Below are positions 25,147 through 37,900 of a stretch of DNA of 64,000 bases, piece by piece; position 1 is the first letter of the stretch, and every line of letters begins with the position of its first letter. A program made the position numbers and the translations under genes. The notes below the pieces were generated by a model. That model made no database searches, was not told the origin of the DNA, and saw nothing but the letters and a program-made list of their open reading frames with translations. Source of the DNA: Polydactylus sextarius (Eukaryota > Chordata > Actinopteri > Polynemidae); contig CM028920.1 of NCBI GenBank assembly GCA_016801845.1, positions 8,593,501-8,657,500 on the forward strand. Reading direction: 5' to 3'.

Positions 25147-27682
25147 CTGGAGAGGAGAGAAGAGAGATGGAAGCAGCTGGGCTCAAGTGCTCCTGTGGTT
25201 TTACACACAGACATGGTGGTGAACGGGTTAAAGTCGGGGGGTTAAAACATGCGACATAATACGTACAATTATAATGACTGGCTACGGGTTAATTCTCACG
25301 ACTGATTGAAAATAAAAAAACATATAAAATCAAAATAATGGGTTTGAGGTTGCAGATAGAAACCAACTGTTTCTAGGTGCAGGAGAACCTACCTTTGTTA
25401 ATCCTGGATCAGATTCAAACTTGATTCTTACTTTTTTTTTTTTATTGGAATACTTACCAATGAAAAAGCAAATGTGAGTATTAGATTTCATTTCCAATAA
25501 ATCCCCCACACTCTGCATCCAGGGTGTAATACTTAAATGTTATTATATTTATTTTAGCTGTTGCTTTTGTCAGGGGGTTTGAAGACATAACACAAGTGCT
25601 TCTTTAAGTTTATCATAATTTTATCAGTGGTGGAAAGATACTGAAAATCCGTACTTAAGTAGAAGTATTGTTACATGACACTACACTACAAGTACTGGTG
25701 TAAAATATACTATATTAATAAAAGTATAAAGTTTTCTTCTAACCAACTACTCAGAGTAGTAGTTACTTTTAAAATGATGTATAATTTATTCTCAACAGTC
25801 GTTTAAATGCTGAAACATTTGTTTTCAACAGACTTTTCTCTGAACAATTATATGATTATATGGATCAATTGTGTTCAAAACTAATACAAAGCATCTTTTC
25901 TGTTAAATGCATTCAAATATAAAATTCTCAATAAAATTAATTAAAAGTTTGTCACATTTGGTTGCAGCTGCAACGTCACATCTCAGTAACTTTAACCTTG
26001 TTTATTTGCTGAGAGCTTGTTTGTTGTGGTGGTCGTTCTTAACACAGTTATATCAAATAGTTCAGTCTCAGCTCTTTCTTTTCCTTCTGTGTCTCATTGG
26101 TCTGTTTCCGGTCTATTGATAATTAACTGGCTGCAACAATGTATCTATGTGTTGCCTGGGAACCAGACGAGTCTGCTGGTTCCTTGTCATTGTCTTTGTG
26201 ATACCAGGTAATATTGTATTGACTACTCAGTAGAGAATATTATTTTAAATGTGGCAGTAGATTACAAAGTATTATTTCTACTCATTTACAATAAATTAAG
26301 TTAAAGTTAAATTAAGTTAAATAAATAGTCAAAAAAGCATAATTGTACATAATTACAGCAATTTGAGTAGATATAAGTTGTTACTTCCACCACTGAATTA
26401 GAGTTGGATCTACACACACACACACACTTTTTTTTCTTTGGAGTAAATTTGATAGATTTAGAGTAAAAAAATCATTTTTTAATAAATTGCCACAGGTTTA
26501 TCAGGATAATAAAAAATGTATCCGATATCGCCCATCCCTAATAGGACTTTTAGGAACAACAGGACTATTTAAAACTTGAACACTGTCAGCACATGTAGCT
26601 TCCTCACTAAGCCTGTAACAGAAATGTGAGTTTTACAAGGTATTATTTTTGAGAAGTGAAGCTTTTAACACAAAGCCTTTCACTTTCAGAGATTCAAGGT
26701 CTATAAATGACTGCATATACGGATGTGACAGTAGCACTGATGAATTTTACACAAAGGGAAAGAAACAGATGACATAATTAAAATGAGGTGATAAAGTAAA
26801 ACGGATGATGAACAAAATATTAGAGATAGAGATATTTGTTTCTAGGGGCAAAGGTAAACAAATGAAGACATGGTAATAATGGAAACAAAACAAACAAACA
26901 AAAAAAAAATCATAAAAACAAACAAGACAATGATTTTACACACAAAAGAATTTATTTTTTTTTTTGTGTAAAGAAAAATCTGGACGTATGACAAAATAAG
27001 TCTTCTATGCCTGCGAGCACACAGCCGTAACAGTACGCCAACACTGCAGCTAAAATGGAAAATAAAGACAAAATGGCTGCCAAACAGAATGCAGTACTAG
27101 TCTTATAAATACTGCATCAATTAAATATAAAGAACTCAATGTGATATAACTGTGGAAAGTCAAAACACTCAGACGGTGTCGCCAACAAAACAGAATGTGA
27201 ACATGTAAACACGCACAAAGGAACAGGAAGTAACTGATATCAGGAACACAATGTAAATCAATGGCAAAATTAAAAGATACATTCAAATAAAACAATGTTT
27301 ATAAAATGTATTTTTTTTTTTTTTTTTTGAAGCTAAAGACTTCCCAAAGGCAGGTCACTCAAAATGTAGCGACCTACTTTTATTCTATTTTATTTTATTT
27401 TGTTCCACCTGGGGCAAAAAATACAGTTAAGATCAAGTTTTCCTACTATAAATGTGCTGTTAGAGCACATTTATATTCATCTGTGTTTATATATAAATCA
27501 TATTATATATAAAAAAATAATAATCAGCATTTAGTGTGAACACACATTCATTTTACAGTTTTTATTGAAGACTTTCTTTCCTTTACTTTCACTTAGTTTT
27601 GGCTCTTTTTCCCTCAAATGTTACTTAACACGCACATTGTCATAATATTTTGGTGTTTTTAAAGTCCTAAAATTACCAACAA

Positions 27683-27713
<31 letters not shown>

Positions 27714-27975
27714 GTGATAATAATAAAGGCACTATGGCTTCTTCCTCCCCAGTCCAAGTGTGAAGTAGAACTGAAATATTGATTTGGGTAAAATCACAAA
27801 TATTTCCTGATTCCAGCTCCTGAGATCGACACACGATCGACTGCTTTTGTCATTTATTCATATAAACTCTGTTATCGTTTGAAATTGGTTGAATCAAACA
27901 AGATCTCTGGAGGAATTTTTATAATAATAATAATCAATACTGAATATAAGTGTTGGCTTCATTCCTAAACTGAAG

Positions 27976-28008
<33 letters not shown>

Positions 28009-28925
28009 AATAGTCTTTGAGACAGTGCAAGAATTAAATAAAAACGTCTGCCATATCTTCTTTCACATTCAGTAGTTTCATCAATCTTTGGACTTAAATT
28101 TTAAGGATTGCATGTCTCAAAAGATTGTCTATGGCTTCATATAAATTAAACTTAATCTGAAATATTAAATAGGTTTTTTTTTCTCCTATTATACTTTAAC
28201 GACTACTGCTTTTATATGTGTCCACTATAAGTTCAGGATATGTCACTTCACAATAGACTATTAACGTTAATGTTAACAGTGCAAACTAGGCACTTCACTG
28301 CTGTAGGTTTATATGATTATCAAGGGGAATCTAAGAGTATCTAAATGTTTACATGGTAAAACATAACAACATCATTGCATAAAGCGCAATAAAAAATAGT
28401 TTATCTAACTAAAAAAAAAAAAAAAAAAAAAAAAAAGACAATGATTTCACCAGCTGTAAAAATGATGGAAAGGTTTTATGATTTGGTGAATGGCCCCAAA
28501 CTTTACTACTTTAAGTCCTAAACAGTACGACCTGCTAACCATTTCCACTTTAACTTCCACATAAAAAGTATTTTTCTAATGTCTTATAGTGGTCCCAGAT
28601 ATTTCTGCTCAGCTGTTTATTGCACTTATAAACTGACAGCTAGTGTTCAGGGTGGTCTTAGTGAAATTAATGAGCCTCTATTTTCTTTTTTTTTTTTTTT
28701 TTTTTTTCACAGTATTCAGCTTTGGGGGAGTGAAATTATAACCTCGTAGCTACACAACACTGTAATATTTGTTCTTAGCACTGAGAGAGCAGCGCGAAAA
28801 AATGAGACCCTACGAAATAAGACGACTATAACAAAAAAACAAAAACAAAAACAAAAAAAGATTCCATTGCACAAAAACGGTCTTAAAAATAACCATAAAA
28901 ATGTTTGTCTTACAAATTAAGAGCA

Positions 28926-28960
<35 letters not shown>

Positions 28961-31900
28961 CATGAAACTTTAAAGAACTTTTACAAAAAGCAAACAATAA
29001 TGAAATGTTAAAACTTCACTGGGTTTGGTACAGTAACCGTGGGTTCGGCTGCTTGTTTTACAGTTGCAGAGTCCACGGATTTAACAGTACATCTTGTGTG
29101 TACACACATGTGCTTGTTTGGATGAGCTTCAAAAGCTTTCAGACAACGCACACGCACACGTGTGTGTATGAAGGCTAAAACACACCTTAACTTTAAGAAA
29201 TGTGACCAAAAACCAGTCTGGGAATCATGTAATGAGAGAGACATGTGGGTCCAAATCAAACAGACACACAAATAATGATAGAACAATGGAACATGGAGCA
29301 TGATCACAATCACGCTCACACAAACGTACATCAATACACATACATACACACACACCACCAGCAGCACACTTCCACACTCTTTCCTTCAATGCGTCTCACA
29401 CCCTTGCTATCTCCAAGGCCGAATTTTCCCTCTGACAAACCTCCCAGATGAAGTTCGCCTCAACCCACATTCCCACCTGCCTTCCTCTCGAAACGTCCTC
29501 TCCCTCTCTTCTCTCCTCTGTCTCTCCCTCTCTCTCATCCTCCTCTCCCTCTGTCTCCTCTCCCTCTCCTCCTTGGGGAGCAGTCGGGGCAGCTTGCTCG
29601 GCACCTGCTTCTTTAATAGGCCCAGAGTTTGGAGTTTGGACCGAACGCCGAGCGGCAGCTTTTTAAGGCCTTGTCTCGCTAGTTTTAGCACTACGGAGTT
29701 AGCCAAATCAGCGAGGACCCCGAGGGGACGCCTACTGAAACGCTTCACCCAGAGCAGGCCCTTGGCCAAGGGAGAGGTGCTGCTGCAGGAAGCCTGGTAC
29801 TCTAAAGGCAAACTCTTCAGGGGGACTGGGATTTTGGACTGGCGCACTCCCCAGTTGCGTCCAGCTTTGGGAAACATCTCATAAAGGTTACGTTCAGCCA
29901 GACCACCCAGGACTGACTGGCACATGGCAAACAAGGGTCTGGGGAGGCGGAAAAGGACTCGCATGCACAGGCGGTTAACTTTTCGTGGTGCGTGCTGGAA
30001 GAAGTCACGGGCCGGCCTGACAATCAGCACCACCACCAAGTACAGGGAGAGGAAGAGTGAGGGAGAGGTGAGGAAAGAGGCTGAGATTAAAATCATGGGA
30101 ATGTAATAAATCCCCAAACTGAAGGAGAGTCCTAAACTGAAGAGGCCGCTGGCCCAGAGGCTGAGCGACAGGTAGGTGGAGAGAGACAGAGAGCAGCACG
30201 AACGAAGAAAGAGGTATGAGAAGAAGAGCGCCAAGAAGGCGAGCTCCGCTGAGAGGAGGAGTGAGGCCAACGAGGGCAGAGGTGGAGAACGACGCAGAGA
30301 GAGGAGGAAGATGGAGAGCAGCAGCAGAGTGAGGTTGGAGGGCTGAGCGGCAGCAGAGAGGGAGAGGAGGAGGCAGATGGCGTGAGAGAAGAGTGAGGGT
30401 AAAGACGTCTGGGTGGGGGGAGGAGGGGGAGGAGGTTTGGAGACGGGTACGGGCTCTAGCTCCTCTGGGGTGTCAGGGAAGTAAAACTCAGACAGCTCAT
30501 CGATCTCTCGCTCACGGAGACGTCTCTTTTCTGCAGACGGGAACGAGATGAGCTCTGACGGACAGCCGTCGGCCACGCCCCTGCCCTCTTCTTCCTCTTC
30601 ATCACTGTCTGCATGTGCGGTTTTACCGTCATCTTCCTCGTAATCCCACTGCACTCCCTCTACTTCCCTCACCTCTGTACCTTCATCACCGATTTTCCAC
30701 AGCTCCTTCTCGCCCTCGTCTTCTCCGACATCTTTTCCTTTTTCTTTATTCTCGTCATCGCCCTCATCTTTCCTTTCAGGGACACTCACACCATCCACTT
30801 CATCTCCTTCTGTAAAAACTACATTATCTCTCAAGTCCAGCACTGCTCCATCAAGCTCTTCCTCACCATCGTATATCTCCTTAGCTTCCACCCCACTCTC
30901 CTTTTCAATCTCACCCTCCCCTTCTCCCATGCCCCCCTCACTGTCCCAGCTGCCATTCGGCCCCTCTGTTGCTGAGCTCTCTCCCTCCTCGGGAGACCCC
31001 TGGCTCTGGTTGCTCTCACTCACTTTGAGGCTCTTGGGCTGCTGGCGGACCTCCACGGCGTGTTTCTGACGCAGCTCCTGCTCGCGCCTCTTGTTATACT
31101 CCATCTGGTTGGTGAGCTCCGTCTGGTGCTGCGTGCGGATGAGCTCGGCCCGCGTGCGCTGCACCAAACTCAGCTGGCGGAACTCCAGCTCCTGGGTGGA
31201 CTCGTGGTGACGCAGCAGCATGGCGCACTCCAGGTCTTTCAGAGTCTGCTTCTTGTTCAAATCCTAGAGATAAGTTATGATGAGAAAGAGGCAAGAATAT
31301 ACTATGATACCACAGGACACTTTTCTGCAGATCAATATGAGGTTTCTCCACATCAATATTTGTAGGTTTCTCCACATAATAACAACATATTTTGTACATA
31401 TTGTGGCTCTTTTTTGGATGACTCATTCTTTTTGTCACTAAACTGGGTTTTAGAAAAAAGTACTGAGTTACCTCTGCTACATTCAAAGATCTTGTTCCAG
31501 GTTGTGAAATCACAAAGAGCAAATTTAGCAGGAAACAGATATTTTTTATCTTTTACTAAATGATACAAATTTACACATAATACTGCCTCTGCACTACTGA
31601 GTTACCTCTCGCAGCAAATCTGTTCTCTTGTGACCTCTTCCTCTTGCCTGCAGCACTGTAGCTGCTGCAGACACTCCTTCTGATGCACCAACCACTCCTG
31701 TTTCTCCCGCTTTGGTGTCGACTGGTTCTCATTCAGTTCCTAGCAGTACAAAAAGCAGTACAGCGCTGGTTAAAATGGCTGATAAATCAGTGCTGTTGCT
31801 ACAGTTACTATGACGCTGAGATTGTTTTCAGCTCCGATCAAGAGCAAACTTGCGAAAAAAAACAAGAAGTGTGTTTCTATTCACAACTGTCACACGATCA

Positions 31901-34900
31901 CTGCGGCTATCAGCCGACTAGTTACATAGAAGCACCTCTTTGAGTTGTTCCTTGCGCTGTCGATACTGGCGTTTCTGAGACTCCAGCAGACTGGTCAGCT
32001 CCTTCTTTTGCTGGGCCAATATGTGCTGCTGGAACTTCTTCTCCTCAGTCAGAACTCCCTTTGTCTGGAAAAAAAATGCATCCGAATTTTAAGCAGAACA
32101 AAATAAAAGACGGAATGTCGAGAAACATGGGAATATTTATTTCATATTACGAAACATAAAGTCACAAAGTAGCCGTGAGCTACTTGTTCATCTATTTTTC
32201 CCACATCTTTTATTCTCTGTTCTGCTCTTTCCTCTTCTACCAGCTCACCTCCTTCTCCAGAATCGCCTGGTGCTTCTTGGAGAGTTTTTCTCCCTCCATG
32301 GAGAAGCTGTTCCTCTGATTCTCCAGCTCTTTGTCCAGTCTCAGCTGGTGCTCATCCATCTCTGCCTTCAGCTTGTTCTCCAGGGCCATCAGCTGCTTCT
32401 GATGTTGCCGCCGCATTCGCTTGTACCTGGGAGGAGATTCGGACTGTTAAGTTTTCACTGAGGTTCAGTTGTTAGGAGTGGCCTTTTTATACTGACACTT
32501 TTTACATGTTTGTCTCCATAAAGTTCTTTCAAACTACAGATATGATTAAAACCTATGTAAACAAGCCTGACAAGTGATTCCTCTTTCATATACGGCATAA
32601 ATACCATCCTCGTTTCACAACCACCATCTTACCCAGACATCTGCTCTCTCAGGGCCGACCCCTGCTCATGTTCCTGGATCTGACGAGTGACGAGCGAAGC
32701 CGTCCTGATGGTGGCAAAATGGTCTCTACCTCGACGCCGCCGCCCTCCTCCTCCTCCTCCTCCTCCTCCACCACCGCCGCCGCCGCCGCCAGACGACGAG
32801 GCTTCTCGTTGCGAATCGATTTCTGGCTGATAAGGATCATCGTAGATGTTGTCATGGCTCTGCACGGTGGAGAAAAAAAAAAAAAAAAAAAAGAGGGAAA
32901 AGATTTATAATGAAAACAATTTATGGGATAAGAATTTTAAAACTGACCTGTGTTTTAAGAGATTATTATGCCTACATCTGGGGTTTTGTCTCAGTTGGGA
33001 GGTATTTTTTTTGAAGCACACAATCATGGACTGGTGAGTCTACTTCCATGCTGTGAAATGACTATGTATGTGGCAACACTGACGTGTCTTACTGTGAATC
33101 TGCAGGTTTAAACTGCTGCTGCTATTACTTCCCTCTTCTGTAGGTGGTGCAAGTTTACATGTAACAGATCCAAGAATTACAGAACAGCTTCCTCTGTCAA
33201 CCATCTGCAGCCGATGTTTTAAAATAGCTTGTCAAACTCCAGGATTTATGTTGTTTCACAGAGCACAGAGAGCAGCTCATTCAAGTCGGTGGAAAAGGAA
33301 GTCCGTCGCTCTTTTAAGATACACACAAAACTCTACATAAAACTGATGGACATATTGTAGTGCCAGTTGTGTCAAACAAGAGGTTTGGAGGGAGAAGTAA
33401 TTCTGCAACACTGTAAGTGATTTGGACTGACCAGGGGTTTGTGCAGGACAGAGCTGTTGGAGGTGACCGTGTGCTCTCCTTCCTGCATCATGGCCATTTC
33501 TCCGCTGTCATCGGAGCCGTCTGCCAGGCTGTTGACTGAGCTGCTCTGGGAGCTGGCACTGATTGACATGGACGGCAAAGAGTGGGAGCTCTCCATGCTG
33601 TTGACTGTGCCGGTGCGCAGCATATACTGCTCCACATCCTGGCGGAAAGGAAAAAGCAGGAGCTTATTCATAAAATAGTCTGTGAAAAGAGAACACTTTT
33701 AGTATTGGGACTGGTGATTCCTTACTTCACTGGGTGAAACCAACAAAAACTACTATCCTATGAAAACTTTTCTAAGCAGACATACTGTAAAAAATCTGTA
33801 AAATACAACAAACAGGGCACAAGCCTATACTCTAGAAAAGTGCAGACATGCATTTTCTGAATTCCTTCATTTCCGTATGGGGGGAGTAGCCAACTGGAAT
33901 TAAATGTGAATGGAAACAAAAGCCTTTGTATGAAGAGGAAGAGGTTCTAAGTTTACAGCATATATGGAGAAGTGCAACACAAAGGCAGGATGGATGCTTA
34001 AACCAGCTGGTTTCCCTCAAACTCTGACAAATTATTTTCCTTTTCAAAAATAAAAGGTTTTTGTTTTCAAGGAAGCAAATACTTTCTTCTTCTTTTTTTT
34101 CTTGCTCTCAGTTGTGAACCATCTCACAAGCTTCTGAAGTTTCCAATACAAGAACAAGTGAAGTAATGAACAAAGACATTATGAAAGCTCTTTTGATGGA
34201 GTCGTTTTAAATGTTCTCTCATACTTGTAGTTACAGGATATGCAATATATGGCAACACAGGGCGCAACTTTTAGGCAATGCAAACAGTTTTAAAGTTTAA
34301 AGTGAACATACAGTGAGAGCTGAAACACTGTTGTAATCAATATTTATTCCATCAGTCACCGTGTCTCTAACTTTACAACCTTTTTTTCTACTTTTGTCTT
34401 CCCGCAGCTCTGGTTGGCCTCTTCCTCCTCCTCCGTCTCGTTCTTACCTCTTCCTCGTCGCCTCCTTCTGGTGCCGGACCGTTGTGTGCCTCATGGAAGA
34501 GGATTTTCTTCATCTTCCGGTACTGAAGGTTGTCCAGCTCACGAACAGCATCCTTGGTGCGTGCGATCAGGTCCATCACAACTGTCATGGGACGCTCTCT
34601 GCATAGGAAGTGGTGCTGGGTGGATGAAGAGATCAAGAGAATAAGAGACAGAAACGGACAGAGACAGGCGACTGAGAAACATCATAACATCTGTATTTAA
34701 GAAAAAAACATATAAAAAAAAGACTCCTGCAATGTCTGCTGTCATGAAACTAAATGCTGGTTGTGTAAATTCAGGCCTGTGTTTCTGATTTTATTAGATT
34801 GGTGGTGTGTGCCATTCTAATCATTTGACTTACAAAAAGTTGTGATTAGAGATACTTGGCCAATTGGCAAAAAACAGATACAATTCTATGGAGTGGCATC

Positions 34901-37900
34901 TGCGTTTACACTAAATCAACTGATCAGATAAAAAAATACTGAACCCATTAGTTAGATTAAGCACATGAACCATCATTGCCGCATAGTAACAAAGTAACCG
35001 TGTCTTATTTGACTGTGGAAAACTGTTCGACTGTTTATCACTCGCACTGATGTTTGCACATTGCTCCTCGTGTCACTGTTTTCCTTTGTCAGCAGGGAAA
35101 TCCACTTTAAAGTCAAAGTATGAGTCAAATTATTTGTTCCCAACTGCAGAGAGCTGACCTGCTTGTTATGCCAGCACATGCTCGGGCCAACATTAAAGCA
35201 AATGTAAACAGAGACTATTCAACTACTCAACAGCTGGCTGCTGCTGAAGTAAAGCGAGCAGTTGATGTGATTAGCGTTACAAATGAATATTGTACAATAT
35301 TAAATGACTACAGTCTCATGCAGATGGTAAGGTAACGAAAGCCGTACAATCCAAAAGAGCTCAAACATCTCTTAAGAGCACTCTGTGGCCTACACATAAC
35401 GTACGCTTAATACTTTTAGTGGTACATAAAATTTATATTCATTCATTCCATTAAAAGTAATTTGCCCTCCGGCTTAAAAGCTCTTCTTACTCAGATTTCC
35501 TCCTTGCTTATTCATAGACAATCTGTAACAGAGTCATAATCACAAGTCTGTGCCTGCCCTAATACGCAATATTCAGCGACGTTTTCAAGCCTTGTACCTT
35601 GAGCAGCACATCAGAGGTAGGTCTGTCCTGGGCGATCTTCTGCAAACAGGAGTCCACAAAATTGCGGAAATAATCCGACCTGAAAATAATAAAAATGTCA
35701 TTATAAAGGCAACAAACGCGTTGTGATGACCAACAACTTGTCACTGGCGTTTGACTAAAATCATCATTTTTCTTAGAATGATGACACATAACAGTGGGAA
35801 ATATGTGTTGAAAGAGTCTCAATAACATTAACTGCATTTGTATTAAAGAATAATAACGTCAAGCAACATAAGAAAAAAACTCCTGAAACTTTGAAAATGT
35901 CATCTCCAACAACTACTGTTCACAAATGTTCATTTCACGATGTCTCACCAGTGATTAGACTGCAACACAGGGCTCTCATTCTGGGCGATGTGGTATAAGG
36001 CACTCATAGCATTCATGTTGAACAGAGGAGGCTTCCTTTCCGCTGGAGTGACGAAGCACGACATAGTGTGATAGAAACAGAGATGAAGGCGGATGAAGAG
36101 CAAGAACAAAAAAAAAAAAACATGTGAGGAAAAGCAAAGAAAATGGTTGGATTCTTACAGGTTATAATAAATACACTTTTCCATTTCCGTTTCTTACCCA
36201 GCTCTATGCAGGTAATGCCAAGTGACCACACATCCACCTTCCCGTCGTACTGACCCTCGTCCATGGCCAGGATCACCTCAGGGGCCATCCTGCACGGAGG
36301 AAGCAACCACTCAAATCAGACGTTTTCAGTTCATTTCCTTTTTATCCTGGACAAACACGAGAACAGCGCCTCGGGCCTCACTAACATTTCCAGCTTCCGC
36401 ACCACAGACGGGAAGATCATGAAGGTTAAGCTCCTTCGTGTACAGGAACAACAGTAAACTGTTTGATGGTGAAGTCTAAAAATATGGAAGTATGTAGAGT
36501 TTATTTCAAAATAAATTTGTTAAAAAGTGTTAATGTGCTTGAAGTTACTTGAACAGTTACCCTGCAGATGAATGTTTTTCTGCTGTGTGTTTTGAATGAA
36601 TACGACTCTGACATTCGGGGCGGCGGCCACACCTTGTTGCAACCTTATCGTTTTACAAGCGCCATGATCAAAGTACCACAGCCTGACAGTCTGAAGTTCA
36701 CTGCATGGCAAATAAACTAACACTACCTGCGTGGCCACATAAAGCCTTTAGGTAAATAGTGATCACTAGAGCTTTAAAGAACATTAATGACTCCTGGATA
36801 TGTATGGTGGAAAACACTTCAGCTGGTTTATAAGTGGTTAATTTTCACAGGAACTATTTTTTTCGACTAAAAATATGTTTGGCAAAGATGATGCATATAG
36901 ATATGAGCAAAAGCTTTGCTGAATCATAATGTGGTGTAGTTCTCAACAGGAAACTGTCATCGAACCATTATCTAATGAGGGAAATGATGCTGCTGTGAGT
37001 AAAAAGTCCAGCATCTTACCAGTAAGGTGTTCCCACAAAGGAGTTGGCTGGGGCAACGATGGAGGCCGAGCCAAAGTCTCCCAGTTTGACCTGACCTGGC
37101 TCTGTTAACAAGATGTTTCCTGCTTTCACATCCCTGTGTGAGAGAGAGAGAAAGGAGAGAGAGAGAGAGAAGGGATCAGATAAAAGAAAATGACAAGTGA
37201 AGGAAAACTGCGAGGAAGTCAAAACAAATAGAGGCATGAGAGAGAAAATGTGTGTGTGCACAAACGCTATTGCATAAGCTCATCTTAGGCTGCGCAGTTT
37301 GTGCTTTCTCCACTGTATTGTTTTGTCTCTTGTCAGAAGTGTGGGGGTGGAGAGCCGAACAGATACGGATAGTGAGAAAAGGAACGGGGAGGGTTACCTG
37401 TGAATCATGTTGTGAGAGTGAAGATACACCAATCCCTGCAATGCACCATGGGTTATGGCAGCTATTTCCACTTCCTGGAGGGGTTTCTTGTGGACTGCAT
37501 GAACAGACACATCAGGGGACATTGTCAACAACTGAAATACATCGTTAACTCAATAATGTTTCTCATTTACTCATCAGTCTGGTTTCTTCTGCTTTCTACT
37601 TACCTTCTAAGAGGTCAGAAGCTGAGCCCAGGCAGTACTCCATCACCAGCTAGAAGTGACAGAGAGGATGTTGAAGTGCAAGCTATTTTAGGGAACACAT
37701 TTGACATTTAGCACTTTTTCTACATTTGACCTAAATGGAGAGTCTTTTTTTTTTTTTAGAAGCTGAGAAACTTTTGTCTGAGAATTCAGTACATTTATTA
37801 AAGTGTGAGAGCTGTTGTCAAACCAAGTGTTCAAATGGCCACTTCAAAATAAAGGTCTCACAATCGCTTCCAAAGAACAGGAGCATCTCTAGACATGTCA

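Noticed and set aside
30613..30975. 120-codon hydrophobic plus-strand frame
   Set aside because: It is the antisense shadow of the acidic linker of the taok2 alpha exon (Glu/Asp codons read backwards as Phe/Leu/Ile/Ser).
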